From Xenoacremonium recifei (lineage: Eukaryota; Ascomycota; Sordariomycetes; Hypocreales; Nectriaceae): DNA of 64,000 bases. The notes beneath the pieces were generated by a model. The model was not told the origin of the DNA. It was given only the letters and a program-made list of their open reading frames with translations, and did not search any database. Below, in pieces: positions 1 to 9,606 of the stretch (position 1 is the stretch's first letter; each line of letters opens with the position of its first letter). The position numbers and the translations under genes are program-made. Location of the stretch: the NCBI GenBank assembly GCA_012184525.1, contig WOFQ01000023.1, positions 434,001 through 498,000 on the forward strand. Reading direction: 5' to 3'.

Positions 1-654
1 CGGCGCGTCAATGATAAACATGCTGCCATCTCCAAAGTAGTCGATGGCTGAAGGAAAGTTGGCAAGAGGGAACCACTTATGGCTCGTTTGCTGTTTGCCA
101 GCCGTCTCAGGCTCTTTGGCCCCCGGTGCAGGCGGCAGCTCATATGTGCGGTCAACTGGCAAGAGGTCATCCTCAAACATATCGGCGGTGTAATATTTCA
201 CGCCAGTTTCGAGCATTGAGAGCGTTCCGGAGCCTACAACGAACTTCGAGTTCGGGAAATCGGTTGGTGTGCCCGAGTGATCCCAGTGCGAGTGGCTGAG
301 AATGACAGTATCAATGTCCTTGGCAGGGTCAAGACCACCTTTCCGAAGACTAGCAGCCGTGTCCGGGTCCGTGATGATAGGCTTGCGCTTCTGGATATGG
401 GCCTGCATACCCGGCGCGTACCCCGTCAGATCGCGTTTGATTCCCAGGTCAAAGACTATCCGCTCCCTCTTGCCATTGGCTTCATGGACGACGAGAAAGC
501 ACATTGACGGCACAGTTGTGACCTTATTAGGGTCGGCGTCTGTCACGAATGCCTTTTCCGGCATCGCAACGAAGCCCCCATTGAGTGCAGAGACCTGGAC
601 ATACACTTGATCCTCCGCGGGCGCAGGGAGATCAAAGGACGGTTCAGCAGTCAT
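1..654 (-). CDS. Metallo-beta-lactamase-fold hydrolase, 3' end beyond window
   Basis: The reverse strand is open from an ATG at 654 to the window edge (218 codons, no intron), so the C-terminus is missing. Residues 121-126 read HSHWDH, the HxHxDH zinc-binding signature of the metallo-beta-lactamase fold. The last residues in the window, FIIDAP, match the start of the next conserved block (usually DAPGH). There is no signal peptide, so the protein is probably cytosolic. The spacing resembles AhlD/AttM-type lactonases, which open lactone rings, but glyoxalase-II-like or other hydrolases of the fold are possible. The fold is sure, the substrate is not. The ATG sits just after the upstream region that carries the TGGAGAA heptamers. 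Confidence 0.85.
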   Translation of the reverse strand, partial: MTAEPSFDLPAPAEDQVYVQVSALNGGFVAMPEKAFVTDADPNKVTTVPSMCFLVVHEANGKRERIVFDLGIKRDLTGYAPGMQAHIQKRKPIITDPDTAASLRKGGLDPAKDIDTVILSHSHWDHSGTPTDFPNSKFVVGSGTLSMLETGVKYYTADMFEDDLLPVDRTYELPPAPGAKEPETAGKQQTSHKWFPLANFPSAIDYFGDGSMFIIDAP

Positions 655-1631
655 GATTGAAGCTCTAGTGACAGCAAGTTCTAAGTAGGGCGGGTGGGAT
701 GAGGCGTACGTGTTAAGGCCATCCAGAAACTTTGTCTGAAGTAGTGGGTGAAGCTATTAATACGGACTGGGGAAACCCCAGGATTCCTCACAGGTTTGGG
801 TGGTTTGTGGGGATGGAGAACGGAGATGCTAGTTTGGACATGGAGAAGCTGGGGTTGGAGAAACAAGCTTGACAACGATCGCGGGGGTTACCAGGTCAGG
901 TCCGAGAGAACCGATACTGGAGAAGCGAGAGAGCAGCTAAGCCCAGAAATGGCATCTAGGTTTGGAGAAAATGGGCTTCTTTTGGACTGGGAATGTAGAT
1001 TGGAGAAGTGGCTGATGGCAGACTCAGTGCGTTCCAGTTGGGTCGAGGACTTTAGTCGGATCTCCAAGCTAGGCTAAGATGACAGATGTCAAATAAAGTA
1101 AGTGCAAAAGCGGCGAAACCTACGTAGCTGCAAAGTCTCATTATTACCGTATCTCAAGGAATAGATTGCTTCAAGAAGGGTTTCGCATTTTATGATGGAA
1201 GTAGGCCAGGATACAGAAAGGTGAAAGTAGCGCAACTAACATGCAGAAGCCAGGCTCATAACCGAACCCACAACCTACGGATACGAAACTTCTCCGGCCG
1301 ATTCGAGCACCACAGACCCCGAAAATACGAACGATCTGTGGCCCCAAGGGAATACAATGAAATATGATAGAGAACGCTCGATGAAATCTGGATGATCATC
1401 TTCGAGGGCGTTAGTTTTCGGGTTAAGAAGCCATTCACTTGGTTAATTCAGGAAGCAAAGTTTTCGTTGTTGCAACAGCAGGAGTAGTATTCAGACAGAG
1501 CAAACCGTTGTTCCTCATGGGGACTATATAATTTGCCAGGGGTTGAAAAAATATCCCACTTCCTCCAGTGCTTTACCAGCTGGCCATGAATGACCCTAGC
1601 TTGTATCGAACATCCGAGTTTCCCATGTTGC
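655..1631. other. Intergenic region between hydrolase and ACS transporter
   Basis: No convincing gene is present. A 109-codon frame at 748-1077 (+) has low-complexity, Trp/Gly-rich composition and no family resemblance, and I treat it as chance. The part near 654 should be the promoter of the hydrolase; the part near 1632 is the 3' side of the transporter. The notable content is the heptamer cluster at 814-1007. Confidence 0.6.
814..1007. repeat. Six copies of TGGAGAA upstream of the hydrolase gene
   Basis: TGGAGAA occurs on the + strand at 814, 841, 856, 918, 963 and 1001 (TTCTCCA as read from the hydrolase gene). Six copies in about 194 bases is far above the roughly 0.01 expected for one orientation with equal base use. 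The copies lie 160-350 bases upstream of the hydrolase ATG. They may be operator sites for a regulator, or a degenerate minisatellite. No protein is known to me for this heptamer. Confidence 0.7.
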
Positions 1632-3906
1632 CTAATACGTGTATCGGTAGCTAGGGTTGCCCTCAAGGACAATCTCGCCCCGGTCAGCCTTGCGGTTCAG
1701 CCGTCCGAAGACGAAGAAGTTCTTGAGTGGAATGAGGATAGCAAGAGCCTAATCTCGTCAGCATCTCTTCTAATGTTAGTGGACATCATGCATCAGGCAT
1801 CATACCTGGAAGCAAATAGCAACGAGAAGGCCGGGTCTATAGTTAGGGGCATCCTTTGCACGGAAGACATTTCCGGCAATGATACCAGCAAAGCCACCTC
1901 CCACGGTCATGATAGCCAAAGCAGCGGCTCGCTTAGCTTGACCAACTATATTATTACGTTAGTTGGCACTTCCTAGACTCTTTGAAAAGAAAAAGCACTG
2001 ACTTGTGTTGTTGTGCTGGTAGCCGAAGTTAGTTGGGATGTTGCCAGTGATTCCAACCACACCCAAGAAAACCCCAGCGTATCGAGTGTTGCTGTTCTTG
2101 CAGTAGCCAGTCCTGGGATTGTTAATTCTAGTTCTTAAACCAAGACTGCAGAAGCTCACATCACCATGCCGACAATGTACATCGCACTGTTGAATATCAT
2201 GGCGGGTCCACGCAGTCTCATCTTGTCACAAAGCCAAGCGCAAAACACCACCCACTACAGACGCGATTAGCTTCATTCGCTCTCGAATAAAAGTAAGTAA
2301 ACATACCACAGCACCGACGGCATACGGTGGGAATGTCATGATCTGAGCCTTGGCAGTGTCATAACCCAGTCCTTCCTTCAGAATAATAGGAAGGAAGTAG
2401 GAGAAAGCATAGAGGGAGGTGTTCTTCACTATTGTTAGCGGTTATCCCAACTAGAATGGCAGATGCACCAACGTTGAACATAATGAGAGCAGCGAACTCC
2501 CAAACCTTCCAATCCTTCAACTCTCGAAGCATTTCCTTGACGGTGAAGGTGTCGGTGTCATGCAGACCACGATCCTGGTCGACTCGAGCCATCATGATTG
2601 CGACCTCTTCGGCTGTCAGTGCAGGAGGAACACCAAGAAGGTTTTTCTTCGCGGCTACATGTCCCTGTTAGCCGAAGCCTCAACTATCTATACTTTCCTG
2701 AGCTTTCCGTACCTTTCTCGGGCAAGTCGAGCATCAAAGCAAAGGAGATTAGAGCAACTACGCAAGTGACAGCTCCCTCCTGAATGATGTTCAGCAGAGG
2801 TTTTGTAAGCCTGTCATCTCAAGACTCACAAGAATGAAAATCCAGCTCCAACCACGAATGCCTGCGTCGCCTTCCATCTTTTCGATCCCGTAGGCAAGCA
2901 AGCCAGAGAGACCACTCGAAGCAATACCAATGAGGTAAAAAGCAGCGTATCTGATTCAATTAGAAATTGAAGCGATCAAGGTAAGGAGCTCTCAAATACC
3001 TCTTCTGGACTTCATATCGCTTGTACCACAGGCTTAGAACTAGATTGTCGGTTAGTATAGGAGCTCGCCGAGGTAAGCCAAGAGGCCGGCGCCTACCGAA
3101 TACAGCGGCAGGAGTAAAGCCACCCTCGCAGAATCCCAACAGAAGACGGCAAGCTGCCACTTGTTAGACTAGCTGAACACACTGTCCGTCATGTTTAGTT
3201 TTTACCTAGCAGTCCAGCCCAGTTCTTGAGGAAACCTTGTCCAAGAGTGAGAACACTGCATTGTTAGCCAGGATGCCTGGATAATAGAAGTCAGATGGAA
3301 TGCCCACGAACTTACCCCCAGGCGCTGGAGAAGTGGTTAGAACAAACGTTTCAAGCCAATGGCTGAGAGGTACACTTACAAAGCAACAGACGGAATCCAG
3401 ACAGAGGCACCAAAGAACTTGGCCAACAGAGTTGCCGGGAAGTCGATCAAGATGTAGCCAACGAAGAACTACTCCAGTTAGCAGTAGATTCCCGAACCGT
3501 CAGTCTATACGTACAATCATGGTAACAACAGAGTAGCGAACACCGACAGCCAAGTTGAGGTCGACGCCCATACCAGCGATATAAGCCTGTTGCTCTTGTT
3601 AGACTTGTTTTGAAAAGGAAATGCTTTGATCTCTAAACTCACATTGCCCAAGTTGGCGCGGTCAAGGAATGCGGTGACATAAAGAGCAGCCAGAACCAGA
3701 GTCAAGCGAATGTCAACCTTGCGGACGATCTTCTTGACACGGTCATCGTCTTCATCAACTACGTGCGACTCAATCACTTCCTTCAGGGGAACCTGGGTCG
3801 CGATTGTGTGTTCCAAGACAGATCCAGACCCCCCTCGATCCTCGACATGCTCCATGTTGTCGATCTTTCGGTCAGAAGAGCTCCGTGCAGTCTTCTCAAT
3901 ATCCAT
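1632..3906 (-). CDS. ACS-family (Dal5-type) MFS transporter
   Basis: Joined exons give a 12-helix major facilitator of the anion:cation symporter family, whose members take up allantoate, nicotinate, pantothenate and similar anions across the plasma membrane. The N-terminus is hydrophilic and acidic (MDIEKTARSS...), followed by the first helix ending AFLDRANLGN, a typical Dal5-family motif. Later blocks VTLGQGF-like (VLTLGQGFLKN), CRLLLGFCEGGFTPA and LWYKRYEVQKR are also family hallmarks. The C-terminus is ...EGNPSYRYTY with a stop at 1632-1634. About a dozen short introns interrupt it, one flanking a 9-base exon at 3316-3324. It is divergent from the Ldh_2 gene, suggesting that its cargo is the substrate of that enzyme. 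The substrate is not readable from the sequence. Confidence 0.88.
3316..3324 (-). other. Nine-base microexon of the ACS transporter
   Basis: On the reverse strand the exon ending GTTGCTTT is followed by a gtaagt donor. After ...tctccag comes CGCCTGGGG and then another gtaagt donor; the next exon starts after ...aatgcag with TGTTCTCACT. Joining the three restores V-A-F-A-W-G-V-L-T-L-G-Q-G, the conserved helix of the family. Skipping the microexon would keep frame but delete three residues (AWG region). Confidence 0.75.
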
Positions 3907-4291
3907 GACGATCCAAACAGGGTTTCAAAGATGGTGAGTATAATGGTTCTCCAGTGAGGGGATCGGAGTTGATGATTCAAAGCAAGAATTGAAAGGGGTT
4001 CTTTAGGACATCTTGTACCCCGAGCTGGATACCCGGCACCCTGGGTCACGGCGTCCAGACTGCTTCAGACCAGGATTGTTGCCCCCCGCGAAACCTGGGG
4101 TATCCTGTGGAGACGTGGAGAAACTTGCGGGGTATGGAGATGGGCAAATTCTTCTCCATTGCTAGCTGAATGAGCTTTGCCGCGTTGGGTTGACACTAGA
4201 GTCACGCTGGCCAGCTCCAGGCTCGGCACGGTTGTTAAAAGCTGGATCTAGGGAGGTCTGGATCAAACGGAGTGGTGATGAATGGGACAAG
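3907..4291. promoter_or_regulatory. Divergent promoter, ACS transporter / Ldh_2 dehydrogenase
   Basis: This 385-base region separates the two ATGs. It holds TGGAGAA at 4116-4122 and its reverse complement TTCTCCA at 4152-4158, the same heptamer that is clustered upstream of the neighbouring hydrolase. A block GAAACCTGGGG (about 4089) resembles GAAACCCCAGG near 772 and GAAACCAGGGG near 5437. Shared control of the three genes is an inference. Confidence 0.5.
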
Positions 4292-5287
4292 ATGACCATC
4301 ATGAAGATCCAACTTCAGGAGGGACAGCAGCTTGCGCATGACGCCCTCGTTGGGCTTGGCTACAGCCCAGAGAAGGCGTCAACCATTGGCCGCCACCTCG
4401 TTGATAGTCAGCTACGTGGCTATCCCTCTGCAGGATTCGCTCGAATCCTCAGCATTCGAGAACGTCTCAATGGGACCTCGCCGGTGCAAAAGAGCCAGGT
4501 TGTGAGGGAAACCTCTGTCACGGCGCAAATCGACGGCAAGGACACCCTGGGCTATCTTGTGGCTCAAGAAGCAACTGAGAAGGCCATCCAGAAAGCAAAA
4601 GAACATGGAATTGCTATCGTAGGCGCAATCAATACCTGGTATACTGGCATGCTAGTGTACTACGCCGAGATGGCCGCTAAGCAAGATCTTGTCACCATTA
4701 TCGCCTCCCACACGGCACCATACGTGGCCGCTCAGGGCGGATGCACGCCCATCAACGGAACCAACCCCTTCTGTGTGGGCTTTCCTTCCAGTGATATTCC
4801 AGTCATCTACGACATTGGGACTTCAAAGATTCTGCATGCCGACGTTCTCCTTGCTCAGCGACTGGGAACGCAACTTCCGGAAGACTGTGCATTTAACGCC
4901 AAGGGTCAACCAACCACAGATCCTTGGCAAGTCCTTGATGGGGCCATTGCCCCTTGGGGCGGTCACAAGGGAACAGGGCTTGCCACTGTGGTTCAGCTGT
5001 TAGGAATCCTGGCTGGCTCTCCGGCGTTCCCGCCGAATCTCGAACAATTTGGATTCACCGTCATCGCTATTGATCCTGGGAAGCTGAGGCCAATGGAAGA
5101 CTACAAGCGAGAGGTTGATGCATATTGCAAAAGGGTCCGAGAAAGTCCTGCAGTTGCAGGTGGACCTCCACTTCGTGTGCCTTTCGAGCGCTCGTGGAAG
5201 ACACGCCAAGAGTGCGTTGATAAGGGTGAGTTGGAGATTGACGAAACGGTATATAAGCTCCTAAAAGAGCTCCAAAGCAAAGCATAA
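4292..5287 (+). CDS. Ldh_2-family (malate/L-lactate/ureidoglycolate dehydrogenase-like) oxidoreductase
   Basis: Single-exon gene of 331 residues, near the usual 330-350 for NAD(P)-dependent Ldh_2 enzymes. The family members reduce 2-oxo acids or oxidise 2-hydroxy acids (malate, sulfolactate, ureidoglycolate, piperideine-2-carboxylate). Family blocks are clear: GTNPFCVGFP, PTTDPWQVLDGAIAPWGGHKG and AIDPGKL. I chose the ATG at 4292 because family similarity begins there; the frame is open to an ATG at 4190 whose extra 34 residues look like leader sequence. Oddly, the usual SHG catalytic block reads PSAG (residues 45-48) and the NSxHxG block reads NTWYTG (114-119), so both usual active-site histidines are absent. 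It is divergent from the ACS transporter. Confidence 0.88.
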   Translation: MTIMKIQLQEGQQLAHDALVGLGYSPEKASTIGRHLVDSQLRGYPSAGFARILSIRERLNGTSPVQKSQVVRETSVTAQIDGKDTLGYLVAQEATEKAIQKAKEHGIAIVGAINTWYTGMLVYYAEMAAKQDLVTIIASHTAPYVAAQGGCTPINGTNPFCVGFPSSDIPVIYDIGTSKILHADVLLAQRLGTQLPEDCAFNAKGQPTTDPWQVLDGAIAPWGGHKGTGLATVVQLLGILAGSPAFPPNLEQFGFTVIAIDPGKLRPMEDYKREVDAYCKRVRESPAVAGGPPLRVPFERSWKTRQECVDKGELEIDETVYKLLKELQSKA

Positions 5288-5797
5288 AGAATTAAATCAT
5301 AATCACATCATTATCATGACTTTCTCAACAAAATTATCAGAATATTTGTGTCGAAGTGTCAATAATCCCAGGACGTTGAGGCGAGGTCTTTCAACATCTC
5401 CATTTCTTTACAAGGCCTAGATTCTTGGAGATTGGAGAAACCAGGGGTAATAAGTTTACCAAGACAATGACCTGAGAAGCCCCTCCACAACCTGTGTCAG
5501 AGCTTTTACGGACTTGGCAGACATATTATCAAGGCAGACGCGGATCCTATCTCTGCGCCTTAGGTGGATTAAATGGTGGGTGGGTGGATTGATCGCGGCA
5601 TCAAATCAGGACTCCAAGTTCCTTCGCGGAAACTTTCCGGAGCTCAGGGAATACCTTGCTCTCGAATGACTTCAAAGATCATCTGCCACCAATTAAGTAT
5701 GTGTGATGATCACGCTGCCGTAACGAATTGTTGTGGTGTTGATCAGGGTACGACAAGTCTACAACTAGGTCAGCAAGCTTGCCACCTAAGACGATCT

Positions 5798-5815
5798 GAA
5801 TCTAGATTCGAATCT
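5798..5815. repeat. Alternating hexamer GAATCT-AGATTC-GAATCT
   Basis: Two perfect 12-base palindromes overlap here because GAATCT and its reverse complement alternate three times. Single 12-base palindromes are common by chance in 64 kb; the overlap is mildly unusual. No function is assigned. Confidence 0.4.
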
Positions 5816-6616
5816 TTTCAGCGACCCTTTCTCCAAGTTGTAGGCCGAGACCCAAATAGAGGGGTCTCGACTTGCCTCTTCGTCAAGACACGGTTGCGAG
5901 CGTAAAATTTGCTAGCCACCCCCGACGCTTGGGAGAGGACGGTGCTTAGGACACTGAAAGGAATTTAATGTGAGGCCTCAGCTTTTGAAGAAGTTCTAGA
6001 ATGGAAAGAATTTTCTAATATTCGAAGGATGCTTCGCTGGATTTCTAGGAGGTCAGGAAGAGATGAGGGCTCAAACAAGGAGGTTCCATTGTGGCAATCA
6101 ATAATGAGAAACCCCACCTCTTTTCAACATATTGACAGGAATCAAATGCAAGTTATAGCAAGGCACCTCTTCATTATTCTGGTGCATAACGCTTGTAATT
6201 GCGCTTTGAGAAAGAGGGGCTTTGGTCCCGGAAATCCTGAAACGTGAGGGGTCGTGAGATGAAAAATTTCAAGGTAGGCTTACCCTCATCCCAAGCTACA
6301 AGAATGTCAGATATGAGCAAAGAGGCGAGATGGAGCAGGAGGGAACTTTGATCCATTTCAAACGCCGTAAACAGTCTTGGTTATAGCGAGAACATAGATG
6401 ACCCTTCAGATCTTACGCCTTCTGTTTCTATCGCAGATCAGTCGCGTTGTTATTGGATCATCATTAAGCGTAATTTGTCAACATGCCCCTGAAGATATGT
6501 CTTATCTTATCAAGGGTTAGGGTATCTTCGCATCACGCGGATTCACACGTGTCTCAGGCCTTCTCTCCGGTGGCACTCTGTACTTCTTACAAGGTTCCAT
6601 ACAGCTGCTCGACGAA

Positions 6617-6634
6617 TCAATTCACATCAATTCA
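6617..6634 (+). repeat. Direct repeat TCAATTCA x2, 10-base period
   Basis: TCAATTCA occurs at 6617-6624 and again at 6627-6634, exactly one helical turn apart, 17 bases before the 24-base inverted repeat. It could be a binding site for a dimeric regulator; it could also be chance. Confidence 0.4.
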
Positions 6635-6650
6635 TGTCTAAAGAAGTCAC

Positions 6651-6674
6651 ATGCTGTATGCTTGCATACAGCAT
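6651..6674. repeat. Perfect 11-base inverted repeat with 2-base centre
   Basis: ATGCTGTATGC, then TT, then GCATACAGCAT. All 11 pairs match. Chance expectation for this arm and loop length in 64 kb is about 0.015 with equal base use. It lies about 750 bases upstream of the DHA2 transporter ATG and could be an operator or a hairpin. Confidence 0.7.
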
Positions 6675-7423
6675 TTATTTTATTCAGTCTTCAGTAATTA
6701 TTCAACGAGACAGTATCAAGTTGCTATAGCATTACATTTGTGAAACTTGCTCTATTAATCGCTTCTAAGTGATTGACATTTCGTGGTGAGCAACTTTGTC
6801 TGTCTCGCGGCTCCAATCGATGCTTTTGTAGAAATAGAGCTCTAAGTAGCTTAGAAATTGATTTACTACTTGAAATCTAGCATCGAAGGACATATTTGTT
6901 AACCTTGAAGGCGATGAAATGTTCAGCGGTTGGGATTGCGGACATCTAGGGTAGGTTGTCTGGAAACTCCGCAAAACTGGCTCTCGCGTTGCGGGTGCGG
7001 GCTTTGACAAAACCTGAATCCCGGCCCGTTGGTCGAATAATTGTGCCGACACAGCACACGGGAAATTTTGACCGATATGGGTGGACCTCGAGCCTAGTCC
7101 ACGAAGTATCTTTGACTCAGCGTGTTTGAACAAAGCTTACGTGCCTGGTTGACCCTAGTTGGGACTTTGCACCGATCCCGAGCCTGGTCACGACTCTTAA
7201 AGATGGATCTGCTGGATCCTCCTCAGCTCATCTCGTCAATTAAAGCTGACGGGTGTTCCCTTTCTTTGCCAGGAGATTGATAAGAATTTTCTTCCCACTC
7301 CTCACTGCTCCAACAACGGTCAAGACTCAACTTCGGGTCTTTCAAGGGCACGGTTCCCCTTTTAGCAACCCTGAAGCCAAGCCCCTGGAATCTTCGCTGT
7401 TGTCAGCACCGGACTTATACGAA

Positions 7424-9280
7424 ATGACCGTGCCAGACGAAAAACCTGCGCCGGAGGACGTGGTCACCGATTCGCAGTCGCAACGATCCTCGACCTTGAA
7501 CACCCCCTTGGACAATGACAACCTCGAGGACACGGCAGAAGACACGAAGAAAGAAGATGGCAGCGAAACTTCCCAGGCTGAGGAGCCTTCAAGTGGCCAA
7601 GAGATGTCGGAGGATCAATACCCACATGGCCTAAAGTTGGTGCTTCTGTCGGGTGCGTCGACAGTGGCTGTTTTCTTGATCGCCCTGGACCAGGTGAGCG
7701 CTAGCCTTTGAAGCCAACAACACCAAGATCGCCTCTAATGCGGGAGACTTCTAGACCATCGTCGGCACTGCGATTCCTAAAATTACAGACGAGTTCCACG
7801 GCCTTAGCGACGTTTCCTGGTATGCAGCAGCCTACTTCATGACATTCGGTGCCGCCCAAACCTCTGCTGGAAAGATCTACAAGTACTTCAACCTCAAATG
7901 GAGTTTCCTCGTGTCGATGCTTATCTTCGAAATCGGGAGTTTGATCTGTGGTGTTGCGCCTAACTCCAAGAGCCTTGTTGTTGGACGCGCTATTGCTGGC
8001 TTGGGTGGTGCTGGTCTGTCTGTCGGCGGCACAAGCATCATTTCCTTCACTGTTCCGCCAGCAAAGCGACCGTTGATGATGGGTATTATTGGAATGACAT
8101 ACTGTCTTGCTGCCGTATTGGGACCGCTCCTGGGTGGCGCATTCACCGACCGAGTTTCTTGGAGATGGTGCTTCTACATCAACCTACCAATTGGTGGCGT
8201 GGCTGCTGTCGCTGTGTTCCTCTTCTTCAACCTTCCAGCTGCTGCTGCTCCCCCTAAGGCTACTTTGAAGCAGAAGCTGTTGCATTTGGACCCCATTGGC
8301 GTCGCTCTGGTCATGGGATGCATCACCTGTTTCATTCTTGCCCTCCAGTACGCAGGCGATACCCACCCGTGGAACAGCAGCGTGGTCATTGGCCTCTTCG
8401 TCGGGTTCGGACTCCTCGCTATTGCTACAGTCATCTGGGAGCTGTGGCTGGGTGACTATGCCATGATGATCCCGAGACTCTACAAGCAACGCTCACTCTG
8501 GGCCACGATCCCGTTCCAGTTCTTCTTCATGGGTAGCTACATCGTTCTGCTGTACTATCTCCCGATCTACTTCCAGAGCATCAAGGGCGCAAGCCCCATC
8601 AAGTCTGGTGTCAACAACCTTCCTCTTGTTCTCGCGGCTGCTGTCTTTGCCCTTGCCGGCGGAGCTGTGGTGATGCAGACTGGTCGCGCTCAGCAAGTCA
8701 TGTGCTTTGGCTCTATGCTTACCACCGTTGCCATTGGTCTGATCTACACCTTCGACATCCACACGTCAACTGCGAAGTGGGCTGGCTACCAATTTTTCAC
8801 TGGAGCAACTATGGCATTTGCAATTATGCACGGATTGAGTGTTGCCCAGGCCAGTGTTGGTCCGGAAGACCTCGCAGGAGTCACAGCCAATCTTTTGTGT
8901 ACGTTCTCACCTCAAATTCTGCCCATCATCAACAAAGCTGACCGTCATTCTCTTAAACAGTCTTCCAGACCGTTGGCGGTGCTTTTAGTACCTCGGCGGG
9001 CCAGTCCGCCTTCGTCAACAGGCTGATCGCCAACTTGCCTCACACTGCGCCGGGAATTGATCCCGCCGTGGTGCTTGCGACAGGTGCCTCTCAACTCCGC
9101 GACGTTTTCACACCGGAGCAATTGCCGGGAATTCTGGAGGCCTATATGCTGGGCATCAAGGCCGCATTTGCCGTTTCGCTAGCCTTCTGCGGCTTCGCGT
9201 TCTTGTGCTCGTGGCTCATCCCCATGAGAAAGCTTCCGACCCACGAGAACGGGAAAGATGCCCCCATGGCAATGGCCTAG
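7424..9280 (+). CDS. DHA2-family MFS drug/toxin efflux transporter (14 TM)
   Basis: Three exons (7424-7693, 7755-8898, 8961-9280) give 577 residues. About 60 acidic, hydrophilic residues come first; membrane helices start at LVLLSGASTVAVFLIALDQ. The blocks ATIVGTAIPKITDEF-like (TIVGTAIPKITDEF), DVSWYAAAYFMTFGA and WRWCFYINLPIGG are hallmarks of fungal H+-antiporters of the DHA2 family, which export drugs and secondary metabolites at the plasma membrane. The start at 7424 (MTVPDEKP) is preferred over one at 7253, whose leader is not transporter-like. The second intron splits an F codon in NLLFFQTVGG. It converges with a regulator gene. No biosynthetic enzyme for an exported product is adjacent. 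Confidence 0.92.
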
Positions 9281-9606
9281 AGATACTGAGGACCGATAAT
9301 GTATCGAAGTCTTCCGAAACTAATCTCCTCTCTTCCCATGATCCCAACAGGAAGACAGTTCTTCCCATCTCCACAGCAGCGTTCCTTTAAGATGTACCAT
9401 AATGCCTTCCATATGTCCTGGGAATAGACTTAGATAGTTTTGCTCTTTGCTTTTTGGGTAGATATAAACCGGGTTTAATCTAGATATAATTGACATATTC
9501 CATTGTATGTCTCTAATTCTCTACTCTACATAATTTGAACTCATTCCTCATTACTAATTGACTCGAAACTCCATCTTAAATTCATGCTGGATTGGAGAAA
9601 GCTTGC
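9281..9606. other. Convergent 3' region
   Basis: AT-rich spacer between the stops of the DHA2 transporter and the regulator on the other strand. I see no gene; it should hold both polyadenylation regions. Confidence 0.6.

Larger units (their letters stand above)
5288..7423. other. Gene-poor intergenic region with palindromes
   Basis: More than 2 kb with no recognisable coding sequence; small open frames at 5573-5905 (+), 6029-6247 (+) and 6765-7133 (-) lack family features. The right-hand part is the promoter of the DHA2 transporter. Tandem GATA-type sites (TTATCTTATC near 6507) are present. Three compact symmetric or repeated motifs are listed separately. Confidence 0.5.

Noticed and set aside
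748..1077. 109-codon open frame on the + strand
   Set aside because: It is rich in Trp/Gly, contains the TGGAGAA repeats, and shows no domain or splice partner.
5573..5905. 110-codon open frame
   Set aside because: No family features, codon use unlike neighbours, surrounded by noncoding sequence.
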